A stretch of DNA of 64,000 nucleotides from Bacillota bacterium (GTDB taxonomy: Bacteria > Bacillota > Clostridia > Lachnospirales > Bianqueaceae). The translations under genes were made by a program, and so were the position numbers. How positions within the stretch are numbered: position 1 is the stretch's first letter; each line of letters starts with the position of its first letter. Below are positions 17,144 through 26,723 of this stretch, piece after piece. A model generated the notes under the pieces. That model had not been told where the DNA came from and searched no databases. It was given only the letters and a program-made list of their open reading frames with translations. The DNA is taken from contig JAFRUE010000007.1 of NCBI GenBank assembly GCA_017441925.1, positions 620,001 through 684,000 of the forward strand, written 5' to 3'.

Positions 17144-17388
17144 TCCGCTGCGTTCTCCTCTTTGCAGGGACTCATGAAGGAGACCGGATGCATCGGCGCG
17201 ATCGTGGAGATCGCGTGCTTATATATCATCTGCTGTCTGCCGTCAAGATCCATCATGACAACGAAACTGTCATATCCCTTAACGCAGCCCTTGATCTGAT
17301 AACCGTTTGTCAGGAATACCGTCACTTCTGTTTTCTCTTTACGAAGTGTGTTCAGGAACATGTCCTGAAGATTTAATTGTTTTACCAT
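17140..17388 (-). CDS. hfq: RNA chaperone Hfq
   Basis: 82 residues forming the Sm fold: Sm1 (about 14-50, [16 protein letters not shown]) and the diagnostic Sm2 motif YKHAISTI. The hexamer promotes pairing of small RNAs with mRNAs. An ATG two codons earlier touches the ribosome site GGAGG, so the ATG at 17388, 7 bases after it, is taken as the start. It lies downstream of miaA, the conserved order in many bacteria, and also has its own promoter inside the 3' end of miaA. The short C-terminal tail is typical of Firmicute Hfq. Confidence 0.95.
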   Translation of the reverse strand: MVKQLNLQDMFLNTLRKEKTEVTVFLTNGYQIKGCVKGYDSFVVMMDLDGRQQMIYKHAISTIAPMHPVSFMSPCKEENAAE

Positions 17389-17449
17389 GTCCATACCTCC
17401 AAAATTTTAGATAGGAAAATAAATAGAAAAATACTATCTCTCTATTACC

Positions 17450-17478
17450 ATTATACAACGAGGGATGTGTTTCCACAA
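17450..17478 (-). promoter_or_regulatory. hfq promoter overlapping the miaA 3' end
   Basis: Minus strand TTGTGG (17478-17473), 17-base spacer, TATAAT (17455-17450). The -35 box and spacer lie in the last codons of miaA and the -10 box overlaps its stop, giving hfq and the genes after it transcription separate from the repair operon. Confidence 0.6.
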
Positions 17479-18410
17479 GAAATATTTTTTAAAACTTCTT
17501 CAAGCGGGTCAGCCGCGTCCATATTGATCCAGATGGCGTCTTCCCTGCGGAACCAGGTCAGCTGGCGCTTTGCAAAATGCCGGGTGTCCCTCTTCAGGAT
17601 CCGCACGGCTTCCTCCATAGAAGTCACGCCATCCATCGTGTCAAGGATCTCTTTATACCCCAGCCCCTGCATCGAGACCATCTCCCGTGTACAGCCGGAA
17701 TCCCGCAGTTTCTTCACTTCCTCGACAAGCCCGTCCTCGAGCATTCTGTCGATACGCCGCTCGATCCTTTCATAGAGGATCTCGCGCGGCCGTGTAAGCA
17801 CAAAATACTTCAGATCATACGGACTCTCCTTAAGCCGCAGCCGGCTGTTGTGCTCACTGATCCGCTTTCCTGTCTGCCTGTAGTACTCGATCGCGCGGAT
17901 CATCCGCTTACCGTTATTCGGATGAATGATACGGGCCGATTCCGGATCGGCCTCACAGAGCTCCGCGTACAGCTTCATCCTGCCTTCTTCTGTATCGATC
18001 TGCTCCTCGAGTTGTCTCCGGAGCTCACCGCCTGTCTCCTCCGGTTCAAAATCCGCTCCATACGCCAGTGCGTGCAGATAGAAACCTGTCCCGCCGCAGA
18101 CGATCGGAACGGCACCCCGCGCGCAGATCTCTTCCGCAAGCCTTGAAGCCTGTTCCACGAACAGGGCAACGCTCCACGGCTCCCACGGCTCCACGACATC
18201 GATCAGATGATGCGGGATACCGCGCATTTCTTCCGCCGTGATCTTAGCCGTCCCGATGTCCATGCCTTTATAGACCTGCATGGAATCCCCGGAGATCACT
18301 TCTCCGCCGATCTGCTCCGCGAGCCGTACAGCAAGATCGGATTTTCCTGATGCGGTCGGCCCGGCGATAATGATCAGCGGGATTCTGTCTTTTTTCATAC
18401 TCTCTGACAT
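17451..18410 (-). CDS. miaA: tRNA dimethylallyltransferase
   Basis: 319 residues, normal length. Transfers a dimethylallyl group to A37 of tRNAs reading UNN codons; MiaB in the same operon then methylthiolates that base. P-loop IIAGPTASGKSDLAVRL near residue 14, SGDSMQVYKGMDIGTAK near 40, and the family motif HHLIDVVEP are clear. It starts 18 bases after mutL ends, in the order miaB-mutS-mutL-miaA-hfq. Confidence 0.95.
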   Translation of the reverse strand: MSESMKKDRIPLIIIAGPTASGKSDLAVRLAEQIGGEVISGDSMQVYKGMDIGTAKITAEEMRGIPHHLIDVVEPWEPWSVALFVEQASRLAEEICARGAVPIVCGGTGFYLHALAYGADFEPEETGGELRRQLEEQIDTEEGRMKLYAELCEADPESARIIHPNNGKRMIRAIEYYRQTGKRISEHNSRLRLKESPYDLKYFVLTRPREILYERIERRIDRMLEDGLVEEVKKLRDSGCTREMVSMQGLGYKEILDTMDGVTSMEEAVRILKRDTRHFAKRQLTWFRREDAIWINMDAADPLEEVLKNISCGNTSLVV

Positions 18411-18428
18411 CTCAGCCGCCTTACCGTA

Positions 18429-20270
18429 TCAGACGATACGCTTGAAAAGCTTCTCAAATTGCGTTCTGGTCAGCGTCAGGATCGTGGGGCGTCCGTGCGG
18501 GCAGTTGAACGGATTCGACGTATGGAACAACGCTTCAAACAGCGCTCTCGCCTCCTGTTCGGAGTAAACGTGCTCCCCTTTGATCGCGGCTTTGCACGAC
18601 ATCATCGCCATGCGGTCCAGCAGCAGATCGTGACGGGAATTCAGGCTTCCGGCCGTTACCGCGGCTGCCATCCCGCGAAAATCATCTTCACTCATCGGTC
18701 CGTTGAAAATATACGGTACGCAGCGCAGGATCACGGTGTTCTCACCAAATGGCTCCACGTCAAAACCCATCTGCGTGAACTCCGGCATCGCGTTCATCAC
18801 GCTGTTGTAGTCCGCGGGGCTCAGCGTCACCGGAACAGGTTCGAGCAGGATCTGTGAATCCAGGCTTCCTGTAGTGAGCTGTCTGGTGATCCGGTCATAC
18901 ATCACGCGCTCATGCGCCGCATGCTGATCGATCAGGTACAGCACGCCGGCGTCCTCAGCGATCCAGTACGTCGCGAAGACCTGTCCGACGATCCGCATCG
19001 TTCTGACGTCCGGGAAACTCCGGGTACGGTATACGGCCGTATCATCGGCCAGAACCGTTGTTTCGGCAGGCACCGGCTGTGCAGGCGTCGGCTGTGCAGG
19101 CGTCTCTTCCGATGTGCGGACAGGGATCTGCCCGACTTGTGCCAGGCTCTGCTGGACGCCCGTATAATACTCGGTAAAAGCCTGTTTGGCAGGCGTTTTC
19201 TCTTCTTTAACCTGTTCCGGAGCTGTCCGGATACCGGCTATATCGTTCTGCGTGGCGGCAGCCTCGACGACTTTTGTCTCCAGGCTGTCCTTCTGCAGTG
19301 TCTGCGTTACCGCCTTATAGACTTCTTCCAGGATCCATCCGTCATTTGCGAAACGCACCTCGGTTTTGGCCGGATGCACGTTTACATCCACGAGCTGCGG
19401 ATCGAGCGAAAGCGTCAGGACCGCCATCGGGAAAGAACCCGGCATGATCAGATCCTTGTAGGCTTCTTCCAGCGCCTTGTCCAGTGTTTTGTTGCGGACA
19501 AGCCTCCCGTTGATGAAGAAATGCTGATAGGTGCGGTTCGCGCGGACAAGCTGAGGCCGTGAAACATAGCCTGTCACCTGGATCCCGTCACTGTAATCCG
19601 CTTCCAGCATCTGTCCCAGGATCTCTTTGCCGTATACCGAATAGATGCAGTTCTTCATCTGATAATTGCCCGGCGTATGCAGCACCCGTACATTATTGCG
19701 CATGTACTGGAAGCTGATCTCGGGGTGGCCGAGCGCGAAATTCTGCATAAGCTCGGTCACTGCGGCCGCCTCGGCAGGCGCTTTCTTCAGGAATTTACGT
19801 CTTGCGGGCGTGTTAAAGAAAAGGTCTTCGACCTTGATGGTCGTTCCGGAAACCGCCGCAACTTCCTCCATCAGCATCTCTTTGCCGCCTTCTATGAGGT
19901 AATGAATACCGGTCAGCGCGCGCTGCGTCTTGGTGATCATCTCGACCTGCGCTACAGCCGCGATACTTGCAAGCGCTTCTCCGCGGAACCCCAGACTTGT
20001 CACAAGGGACAGATCTTCAGCCGAACGGATCTTACTCGTCGAGTGCCGCAGGAAAGCGTTTCGTACGTCGTCAGCTTCGATTCCGGAGCCGTTGTCCGTC
20101 ACGCGCAGATAAGTAATCCCGCCGTCCCGGATCTCCACAAGTATCGAGGTTGCTCCCGCATCGATGGAGTTCTCCACCAGTTCCTTGATGATGGAAGCCG
20201 GCCTCTCGATGACTTCGCCGGCTGCGATCTTATTGATGGTTCCTGAATCCAGTACCTGTATCTGTGCCAT
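18429..20270 (-). CDS. mutL: DNA mismatch repair endonuclease MutL
   Basis: 613 residues. N-terminal GHKL ATPase (about 1-330) with VENSIDAGATSI, DNGSGIEADD and GFRGEALASI. Pro/Thr/Gln-rich linker (about 335-400). C-terminal dimerisation/endonuclease domain with DQHAAHERVMYD, SCKAAIKG and CPHGRPT. In the endonuclease motif the usual last Glu is Asp, a mild change. The nuclease motifs fit an organism that nicks the new strand with MutL rather than MutH. The ATG directly follows the mutS TAA with no gap (TAAATG). Confidence 0.95.
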   Translation of the reverse strand: MAQIQVLDSGTINKIAAGEVIERPASIIKELVENSIDAGATSILVEIRDGGITYLRVTDNGSGIEADDVRNAFLRHSTSKIRSAEDLSLVTSLGFRGEALASIAAVAQVEMITKTQRALTGIHYLIEGGKEMLMEEVAAVSGTTIKVEDLFFNTPARRKFLKKAPAEAAAVTELMQNFALGHPEISFQYMRNNVRVLHTPGNYQMKNCIYSVYGKEILGQMLEADYSDGIQVTGYVSRPQLVRANRTYQHFFINGRLVRNKTLDKALEEAYKDLIMPGSFPMAVLTLSLDPQLVDVNVHPAKTEVRFANDGWILEEVYKAVTQTLQKDSLETKVVEAAATQNDIAGIRTAPEQVKEEKTPAKQAFTEYYTGVQQSLAQVGQIPVRTSEETPAQPTPAQPVPAETTVLADDTAVYRTRSFPDVRTMRIVGQVFATYWIAEDAGVLYLIDQHAAHERVMYDRITRQLTTGSLDSQILLEPVPVTLSPADYNSVMNAMPEFTQMGFDVEPFGENTVILRCVPYIFNGPMSEDDFRGMAAAVTAGSLNSRHDLLLDRMAMMSCKAAIKGEHVYSEQEARALFEALFHTSNPFNCPHGRPTILTLTRTQFEKLFKRIV

Positions 20271-22913
20271 TTATTCGTCCTCTTCGATCCTGCCGGCTTC
20301 CCGGTTCAGGCCGTATAATGTCTCAAGCGCCTGTATCGGCGTCATTTCCAGCACTTTCAGCTTACGAAGCTTCTCGATGATCCGCTCTTTCTGCTCGTTT
20401 TTCTCACTTTCAAACAACGTCATCTGCAGATCCGCGTCCTCTGCTCTTGTCCGTGCTTCGATCACCGCCGCGCTTCCCGTATTCAGACTGTTGGAAAGCA
20501 GGTTCCGCAGGATCTCCGTGGCACGGTTCGTCACCCAGCCCGGCAGACCGGCCAGCTTAGCGACCTCGATGCCGTAACTGCGGTCTCCGCGGCCTTTCTG
20601 GATCTTGCGCAGGAAAACGATCCCGTCCCCTGTCTCTTTGATCGCCACGCAGTAATTATGAACGCCGGCAAGCTGTCCCTCCAGCTCTGTCAGCTCATGA
20701 TAATGCGTCGCGAAAAGTGTCTTCGCGCCGATACGTTTCTTGTCGCTGATATATTCGACTACAGCCCAGGCAATGCTCAGACCGTCATATGTCGACGTCC
20801 CGCGGCCGATCTCATCCAGGATCAGCAGGCTGCTCGATGTCGCGTGCCGGAGGATGTTTGAAACCTCCGCCATCTCTACCATGAACGTACTTTGGCCCGC
20901 CGCCAGATCGTCCGAAGCTCCGACCCGTGTGAAAATACGGTCAAGCACCGAGAGCTTCACACTGTCCGCAGGCACGAAAGAACCCATCTGTGCCATCAGA
21001 CAGATCACCGCCACCTGCCGCATATAGGTCGATTTGCCCGCCATATTGGGACCTGTGATGATCGCGATCCGATCGTCGGTATTGTTCAGATATGTATCAT
21101 TCGGAATAAAAGCTTCGTCCTTCATCATGCGCTCGACAACAGGATGCCGGCCGCCGTGGATCTCGATGACGCCGCTTTTATTCGTCAGGATCTCAGGCTT
21201 TACATACTGATGCGCGACCGCTGCCTCCGCAAGAGAACGCAGCGCGTCAAGCTCCGCTATCATACCGGCGGTCTTCTGGATCCGGACAAGCTGCGCGGCT
21301 GTCTGATTCCGCACTTCAGTGAAAAGATCGTATTCCAGACTGACGAGTTTCTCCTTCGCTCCCAGGATCGTATCTTCAAGCTTCTTGAGCTCCTCGGTAA
21401 TATACCGTTCGCCGTTTGCGAGTGTCTGCTTGCGGATATAGCGCTCCGGCACCTGGTCCATGAACGATTTTGAGACTTCCAGATAGTAGCCGAAGACATG
21501 ATTGTATCCGATCCGCAGAGTACGGATCCCTGTCGCTTCTTTTTCCCGCGCCTCAAGCTCTGTCAGCCATTTCTTGCCGTCCACATCCGCGTGCCGCAGC
21601 GTATCCACTTCTTCTCTGTAACCGTCGCGGATCAAGCCGCCTTCGCGTACGGAGATCGGCGGATCCTCAACGATCGCGTCTTCCAGCAGCTCCCAGATAT
21701 CCGAGATCGTGTCAAAAGAAGCCTCCATCTCGCGGTACAGGGCCGCAGGCAGGACGCCGAGCAGTTTTTTGATATCGGGCAGGACTGCCAGAGACTGCCG
21801 CAGCGCCGCAAGCTCACGGGCTCCCGCGCTCCCGTAGGAGATCCGTCCCATCAGCCGTTCGATATCGTAGATCCGGCTGAGCAGGTCTTTGCACTCCTCC
21901 GAGAGGATCGGATCGGAGACAAAATTCTCCACCGCGTCCAAGCGCCGTACGATCGCGGCGGCATCGATCAGAGGCTGCTGCATCCACCGGCGCAGGAGAC
22001 GGCCGCCCATCGCCGTTCTGGTATAGTCAAGGACCCACAAAAGCGAACCGGTACGGTTCTTGTCACGCAGTGTCTCGGTCAGCTCCAGGTTGCGGCGCGT
22101 TGCCGTATCCAGCATCATATACTGATTGACCGAATACGCGGTGATCCGTGAGATATGGGACAGGTCTCTTTTCTGCGTGTCCAGCAGATAATCGATCAGG
22201 GCTCCCGCGGCGCTGACGCACAGCGGCATATCCGACAGACCGAGTCCATCCAGCGAATGCACATGGAACTGCCGGACCACCGTATCCGTGCTGTGATCAA
22301 GCCGGAAATGCCGGCCGTCATATACCGCCACAAAGATCCCGTAATCCTTCTTCATCCGCTCCGTATCAAAGGTCTGCAGATTCTCTTCATTCAGAAGGAT
22401 CTCTGCGGGATGATAGCGGGCGATCTCGTCCCAGAACCGGTTCTCTTCGTCGATCTCGGTCACGGCAAATTCACCGGTCGTGATGTCGCAGACAGCCAGT
22501 CCGATCCCGTTCTCGATCCGGTTCGCCGAAACGATATAATTGTTGCGTTTTTCGCCGACATCATCGGCATTGATATTGGTACCCGGCGTAACGATCCGGG
22601 TGATCTCGCGCTTGACAAGCCCGACGGCTTTCTTCGGATCCTCCATCTGCTCGCAGATCGCGACCTTATAGCCTTTTTCGACAAGCTTCTGGAGATAGCC
22701 CTCGACCGCATGATAAGGCACGCCGCACATCGGGGCCCGCTCCGGCATCCCGCAGTCCCGGCCTGTCAGGACCAGATCGAGCTCTCTTGACGCGGTCTTC
22801 GCGTCTTCAAAGAAACATTCATAGAAATCTCCGAGCCTGTACATCAGCAGGCAGTCCGGCACTTCCTCCTTCGTCCGGAGGTACTGCTCCATCATCGGTG
22901 TGTATTTAGGCAT
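20271..22913 (-). CDS. mutS: DNA mismatch repair protein MutS
   Basis: 880 residues, full-length MutS1. N-terminal mismatch-binding domain includes YRLGDFYECFFEDA, holding the conserved Phe-x-Glu that wedges into mispairs. The ATPase domain shows Walker A TGPNMAGKSTYMRQ, Walker B LLILDEIGRGTSTYDG and the helix FATHYHELTEL. Binds mismatches and recruits MutL, encoded next. Its start overlaps the miaB stop by 8 bases (ATGCCTAA). Confidence 0.97.
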   Translation of the reverse strand: MPKYTPMMEQYLRTKEEVPDCLLMYRLGDFYECFFEDAKTASRELDLVLTGRDCGMPERAPMCGVPYHAVEGYLQKLVEKGYKVAICEQMEDPKKAVGLVKREITRIVTPGTNINADDVGEKRNNYIVSANRIENGIGLAVCDITTGEFAVTEIDEENRFWDEIARYHPAEILLNEENLQTFDTERMKKDYGIFVAVYDGRHFRLDHSTDTVVRQFHVHSLDGLGLSDMPLCVSAAGALIDYLLDTQKRDLSHISRITAYSVNQYMMLDTATRRNLELTETLRDKNRTGSLLWVLDYTRTAMGGRLLRRWMQQPLIDAAAIVRRLDAVENFVSDPILSEECKDLLSRIYDIERLMGRISYGSAGARELAALRQSLAVLPDIKKLLGVLPAALYREMEASFDTISDIWELLEDAIVEDPPISVREGGLIRDGYREEVDTLRHADVDGKKWLTELEAREKEATGIRTLRIGYNHVFGYYLEVSKSFMDQVPERYIRKQTLANGERYITEELKKLEDTILGAKEKLVSLEYDLFTEVRNQTAAQLVRIQKTAGMIAELDALRSLAEAAVAHQYVKPEILTNKSGVIEIHGGRHPVVERMMKDEAFIPNDTYLNNTDDRIAIITGPNMAGKSTYMRQVAVICLMAQMGSFVPADSVKLSVLDRIFTRVGASDDLAAGQSTFMVEMAEVSNILRHATSSSLLILDEIGRGTSTYDGLSIAWAVVEYISDKKRIGAKTLFATHYHELTELEGQLAGVHNYCVAIKETGDGIVFLRKIQKGRGDRSYGIEVAKLAGLPGWVTNRATEILRNLLSNSLNTGSAAVIEARTRAEDADLQMTLFESEKNEQKERIIEKLRKLKVLEMTPIQALETLYGLNREAGRIEEDE

Positions 22914-24330
22914 TGCAGGGCCCTCCCACCGGGTGTCCGATCAGATAATAGGTCATCTGTTCATCGATCTCCACCGGTATGATGCGGCCGATCTGGGACG
23001 GATCTCCCTTAAAATGCACCAGGAGATTCTCAGCACTACGTCCGGTCAGCATGGACTTGTCGTGCGAATTGATCTCTTCTGCCCGTACATACAACGTTTT
23101 GCCGATACGCTCGGTGTTCCTCGCGTTCATAACATCTTCAAGTGTCTTATGGATCCTGTCGAACCAGACCTTGGCAGTCTCTTCCGGGATCTGATCCGGA
23201 TAGGAAGCTGCCGGCGTTCCGACCCGCCGCGAATAGATGAACGTAAACGCATTGTCAAAACGTGCCTCGCGGATCACAGAGAGCGTATCCTCCACGTCTT
23301 CCTCTGTCTCGCCGGGAAAACCTGTCATAATATCCGTCGTGACCGCGATCTCAGGCACTGCCTCGCGCAGCCTGCGGACGATATCCAGATACTGCGCCTT
23401 GGTATAGTGACGGTTCATCCGCGCAAGGATCCTGTCGCTCCCGCTCTGCAGCGGCAGATGGAAATGCGGGCATACCTTGGGGCAGTCCCGCATCGCGGCG
23501 ATCAGTTCATCCGAAAGATCCTTCGGATGCGATGTCATGAAACGGATCCTGTCGATTCCCTCGATCTTGCTGACTTCATACAGAAGCTTTGCGAAACTGA
23601 CCGGCTCCTCCAGATTTTTACCGTAACTGTTGACGTTCTGTCCAAGCAGCTCGATCTCACGCACGCCTTCGTCCGCAAGTGTACGGATCTCCCGCAGGAT
23701 GTCCTCAGGCTTGCGGCTGCGTTCCCGTCCCCTGACGTACGGAACTATACAATATGTGCAGAAATTATCGCACCCGAACATAATATTGACGGACGCTTTA
23801 AAGGTATGCTTGCGGATGCTCGGCAGATCCTCGACAATCCTGTCCGCTTTGTCCCACAGCTCGATCACCTGCCTGTCCGCATCGTACATCTCCTCCAGAA
23901 GCTCCGCAAAGCGATATAGATTATGCGTTCCGAAAACCAGATCGACCCACGGATAGGATTTATTAAGCTTCTCGACGACGGTCGGCTCCTGCATCATGCA
24001 GCCGCACAGGGCGATCCGCATCTTCGGATTCCTGCGCTTATAGCCCTTCAGATAGCCAAGCCGGCCGTATACTTTAAGCTCCGCGTTCTCCCGGACACAG
24101 CAGGTATTGTACAGAACCAGATCCGCGTCCTCTTCCCTTTCTGCCTCCGTAAAGCCTGCATCGCTCAGGATTCCGGCAAGCTTCTCCGAATCGTGCGCGT
24201 TCATCTGACAGCCCAGCGTCGTGATCCGGTAGGTCATATTCTGACCGGAAAACCGCTCTGCAAGGCGCTTTATCGCTGCTTCCTGCTGCAGGCCCCTTTC
24301 ACTGCGCGGAGCCATGATCTCTTCTCTCAT
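22906..24330 (-). CDS. miaB: tRNA-2-methylthio-N6-dimethylallyladenosine synthase
   Basis: 474 residues. An MTTase domain with its auxiliary-cluster cysteines (TLGCQMN, NTCCVRE, CGCMMQ), a radical SAM domain with CDNFCTYCIVPYVRGRE, and a C-terminal TRAM domain (about 405-470). Adds the methylthio group to i6A37 of tRNA, the product of MiaA encoded later in the operon. GAGGAA lies 5 bases before the ATG. It is the first gene of the miaB-mutS-mutL-miaA run. Confidence 0.95.
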   Translation of the reverse strand: MREEIMAPRSERGLQQEAAIKRLAERFSGQNMTYRITTLGCQMNAHDSEKLAGILSDAGFTEAEREEDADLVLYNTCCVRENAELKVYGRLGYLKGYKRRNPKMRIALCGCMMQEPTVVEKLNKSYPWVDLVFGTHNLYRFAELLEEMYDADRQVIELWDKADRIVEDLPSIRKHTFKASVNIMFGCDNFCTYCIVPYVRGRERSRKPEDILREIRTLADEGVREIELLGQNVNSYGKNLEEPVSFAKLLYEVSKIEGIDRIRFMTSHPKDLSDELIAAMRDCPKVCPHFHLPLQSGSDRILARMNRHYTKAQYLDIVRRLREAVPEIAVTTDIMTGFPGETEEDVEDTLSVIREARFDNAFTFIYSRRVGTPAASYPDQIPEETAKVWFDRIHKTLEDVMNARNTERIGKTLYVRAEEINSHDKSMLTGRSAENLLVHFKGDPSQIGRIIPVEIDEQMTYYLIGHPVGGPCNA

Positions 24331-24377
24331 CAGTTTCCTCTTCTGCCTATGGTTATTTTTCTCTGAATCTGGTATAC

Positions 24378-25466
24378 TTAACGTTGGATATCGTAGTCCA
24401 TGTTCATCAGATCACGGATCGTTCTGGCATCGTCCGTAATGTTGGCGTCGCCGTGGATCGTATGTTTGATCGCGCTTGACGCGACGGCGAAATTGACCAT
24501 GTCCATGGGTTTGTAATTCTGCATCATGGCGTAGATCAGCCCGCTCGCAAAAGCGTCCCCGCCGCCTACACGGTCCAGGATGTTGAAGGTGAACAGTTTG
24601 CTCTCAAAGGTGTGTCCCTTGTACCACATGAAGGCCTTAAGACTGTTCTCGCTGCCGCTGATCGCGTAGCGCACATGCCGCGCGATGCAGGAGATATTCG
24701 GATACCTTCTGACAAACGCTTCAAAGACCTCGTCCTGCTGTTCATAGCTCGGATGGAACGGGATATCATCCTTGATGTCGCCTTTTGAATGGTCGTTCTC
24801 GTCCTTCCATAGATGATACGGCTCGGTCCCGAACAGCACGTCCACGTAGGGCAGGCACTGTGTACAGAAGTCTCTCGCTTCCTCCCAGGTCCAGAGCGCG
24901 CTGCGGAAATTGCCGTCAAAACTGACCGTCAGACCTTTTTCCTTTGCGATCCGCATGGCGTCAAGCGTCAGCTTCGCGCAGGCCGGTCCGAGCGCCGGCG
25001 TGATCCCGCTGACATGCAGCCAGTCGAACTCGCCGATCAGCTTCTCCAGATCGACTTTGGAGAAATCATATTCTGTAATAGCGCTGTGCTTGCGGTCATA
25101 GATGACTTTGCTGGCGCGGATCCCGTATCCGGTCTCAAGATAATAGGTGCCGAGGCGGTGCGTCGGCGTCTCTTCCGGCGTTGAAAGGATCACCGGTGTG
25201 CAGTGCACGTCGTTGCTCCGCAGCATCCTGATCGCGCTTTTGCCGATACTGTTGTCCGGCACGACACTGAAAAAAGTACTGTCTATTCCAAGGTTGGCAA
25301 GGGCAAGCGCGACATTCGCCTCGCTTCCGCCGTAACTGGCTTCAAAATTGGTCGCCACTCTGATCGATTCGTAGTCCGGAGGCGTCAGCCGCAGCATGAT
25401 CTCACCGATCGTAAAGAATCTCTGCGGACTGTCGTTATTTCTGAGGATCGGATTATAATGCTCCAT
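24378..25466 (-). CDS. kdgK: PfkB-family sugar kinase, probable 2-dehydro-3-deoxygluconokinase
   Basis: 362 residues. The N-terminal pattern FFTIGEIMLRLTPPDY and ASYGGSEANVALALANLG and the C-terminal PfkB signature RVGGGDAFASGLIYAMM are those of KDG kinases. KdgK phosphorylates 2-keto-3-deoxygluconate, an intermediate of pectin and uronate breakdown. The ATG at 25466 is chosen over a longer frame because AAAGGAG lies 7 bases before it and the family starts there. No aldolase (kdgA) is adjacent, so the assignment to KDG rather than another keto-deoxy sugar or a ribokinase-type substrate is by similarity. Confidence 0.82.
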   Translation of the reverse strand: MEHYNPILRNNDSPQRFFTIGEIMLRLTPPDYESIRVATNFEASYGGSEANVALALANLGIDSTFFSVVPDNSIGKSAIRMLRSNDVHCTPVILSTPEETPTHRLGTYYLETGYGIRASKVIYDRKHSAITEYDFSKVDLEKLIGEFDWLHVSGITPALGPACAKLTLDAMRIAKEKGLTVSFDGNFRSALWTWEEARDFCTQCLPYVDVLFGTEPYHLWKDENDHSKGDIKDDIPFHPSYEQQDEVFEAFVRRYPNISCIARHVRYAISGSENSLKAFMWYKGHTFESKLFTFNILDRVGGGDAFASGLIYAMMQNYKPMDMVNFAVASSAIKHTIHGDANITDDARTIRDLMNMDYDIQR

Positions 25467-25497
25467 TGCAGTTCTCCTTTCACCAACAGTTAAAACC

Positions 25498-25508
25498 ATT
25501 ATACCATA
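25498..25508 (-). promoter_or_regulatory. extended -10 promoter of kdgK
   Basis: Minus strand TGG followed by TATAAT (25503-25498), an extended -10 element with no good -35 box, 31 bases before the kdgK ATG in the 65-base gap shared with the divergent exonuclease gene. Confidence 0.55.
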
Positions 25509-25531
25509 AAAAATCCAAAGGTGCACATGAT

Positions 25532-26635
25532 ATGCGAAACATAAAAAACCCCGTCAGCCTTTCTGCCGAGCAGAACGAAAAACTCCTGTCCCTGCTTCCG
25601 CCCGGTACCGGTCCGGAACGGATCGTGTTCTGGGATATCGAAACGACCGGCCTGTCCCGGATCTATGACAGCGTCTATCTGATGGGATATCTGTACTGGG
25701 AAGGCCGTCAGATGTATATCGAACAGCATCTGGCGTCCGCTCTGTCGGACGAGCCTGCGATCCTGAGGGATTTTGTCGACAAATCGGAATACTTTGAGAA
25801 AATCGTCACCTTCAACGGGGACACTTTTGACATGCCTTTTGTCAGAGAACGGCTGCGGCGCCTGCACATCCCCGGAGAGATCTCCGCGATGCAGTCCGTC
25901 GATCTGTACAGAGAATTCCGTCCCTATGCGTCACTTCTGGGACTGCCGGACTGTAAGCTTAAGACGGTCGAGAAATTCCTCCGTATCGAACGGCAGGATG
26001 TCATGAGCGGCGGTGAGCTGATCTCCGTCTATGATGAATACACACGGACTGACAGTCCGGATCTTGAGAAGATCCTGCTTCTGCATAATTACGAAGATAT
26101 TCTGCACCTGCCGGAACTGCTTCCTGTGCAGAGTCTGATCCGCTGCCTGTACCACACGGAGATCTGCTCCTGCAGTGCCATACAGCAGTCCGGTTCCGTC
26201 ACATTGACCTTCCGGACGTCAGATACGGTCCCGCTCTGTATCCGCACCACTTATCCGCATAAAAAACTGCAGTTCCCGGTAACGCTTGAGACGGACGGGC
26301 TGCAGATCAGCTTAACCGTTCCGCTCTTTAGCGGCACTCTGCGGTACTATATTCCCAATTATAAAGACTACATCCTTCTGCCGGACGGTACTCCGCAGCT
26401 GAAGGCCTTCTCTGTCCCCGTGGCGGAGAAAGCCACGCGGTCCAACTGTTTCCTCCGGCGTGAAGGGGCATTTCTGGCATTTCCAGGGCAGACGGAGCTG
26501 CCCGCAGGACTCCATCTGTTCCGTCAGGATCTCCGGGACAGGAAACAGTATCTTCTGCTCGAAGAACTGCCCGTATTCCTCTCTGCCGCCGGTCCGGAAG
26601 ACCTGCGCAGCCTCCTGACATTTTTCCTGATCTGA
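25532..26635 (+). CDS. YprB-like ribonuclease H-fold exonuclease domain protein
   Basis: 367 residues. A DEDD-type exonuclease core: VFWDIETTGLSR with the first Asp-Glu pair (about 34-45), TFNGDTFDMPFVRERL (about 92-107), and a later region (about 140-200, LHNYEDILHLPEL) with the last Asp. This is the RNase_H_2/YprB family. In B. subtilis yprB sits next to the helicase gene yprA; no helicase is beside it here. The C-terminal third (about 215-367) is a poorly conserved extra region. Start chosen at 25532 because AAAGGTG precedes it and a longer frame would begin inside kdgK. Nuclease activity is inferred. Confidence 0.8.
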   Translation: MRNIKNPVSLSAEQNEKLLSLLPPGTGPERIVFWDIETTGLSRIYDSVYLMGYLYWEGRQMYIEQHLASALSDEPAILRDFVDKSEYFEKIVTFNGDTFDMPFVRERLRRLHIPGEISAMQSVDLYREFRPYASLLGLPDCKLKTVEKFLRIERQDVMSGGELISVYDEYTRTDSPDLEKILLLHNYEDILHLPELLPVQSLIRCLYHTEICSCSAIQQSGSVTLTFRTSDTVPLCIRTTYPHKKLQFPVTLETDGLQISLTVPLFSGTLRYYIPNYKDYILLPDGTPQLKAFSVPVAEKATRSNCFLRREGAFLAFPGQTELPAGLHLFRQDLRDRKQYLLLEELPVFLSAAGPEDLRSLLTFFLI

Positions 26636-26671
26636 TTCTTCTGTAATCTCTCCAGACCGTCTACAGCGAGC

Positions 26672-26706
26672 AAAAAAGGCGCAGTTCATAGAACCGCGCC
26701 TTTTGT
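26672..26706. terminator. bidirectional intrinsic terminator
   Basis: AAAAGGCGC (26674-26682) pairs with GCGCCTTTT (26696-26704), with an inner GTTC/GAAC pair, flanked by A's and T's on both sides, so it can end both the exonuclease transcript (plus) and the ispH/S1 transcript (minus). Confidence 0.85.
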
Positions 26707-26723
26707 CTTATCCAGTAATACTC

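Noticed and set aside
17395..17450. Small RNA gene upstream of hfq
   Set aside because: An AT-rich leader with a weak stem only; a promoter explains it without a separate RNA.
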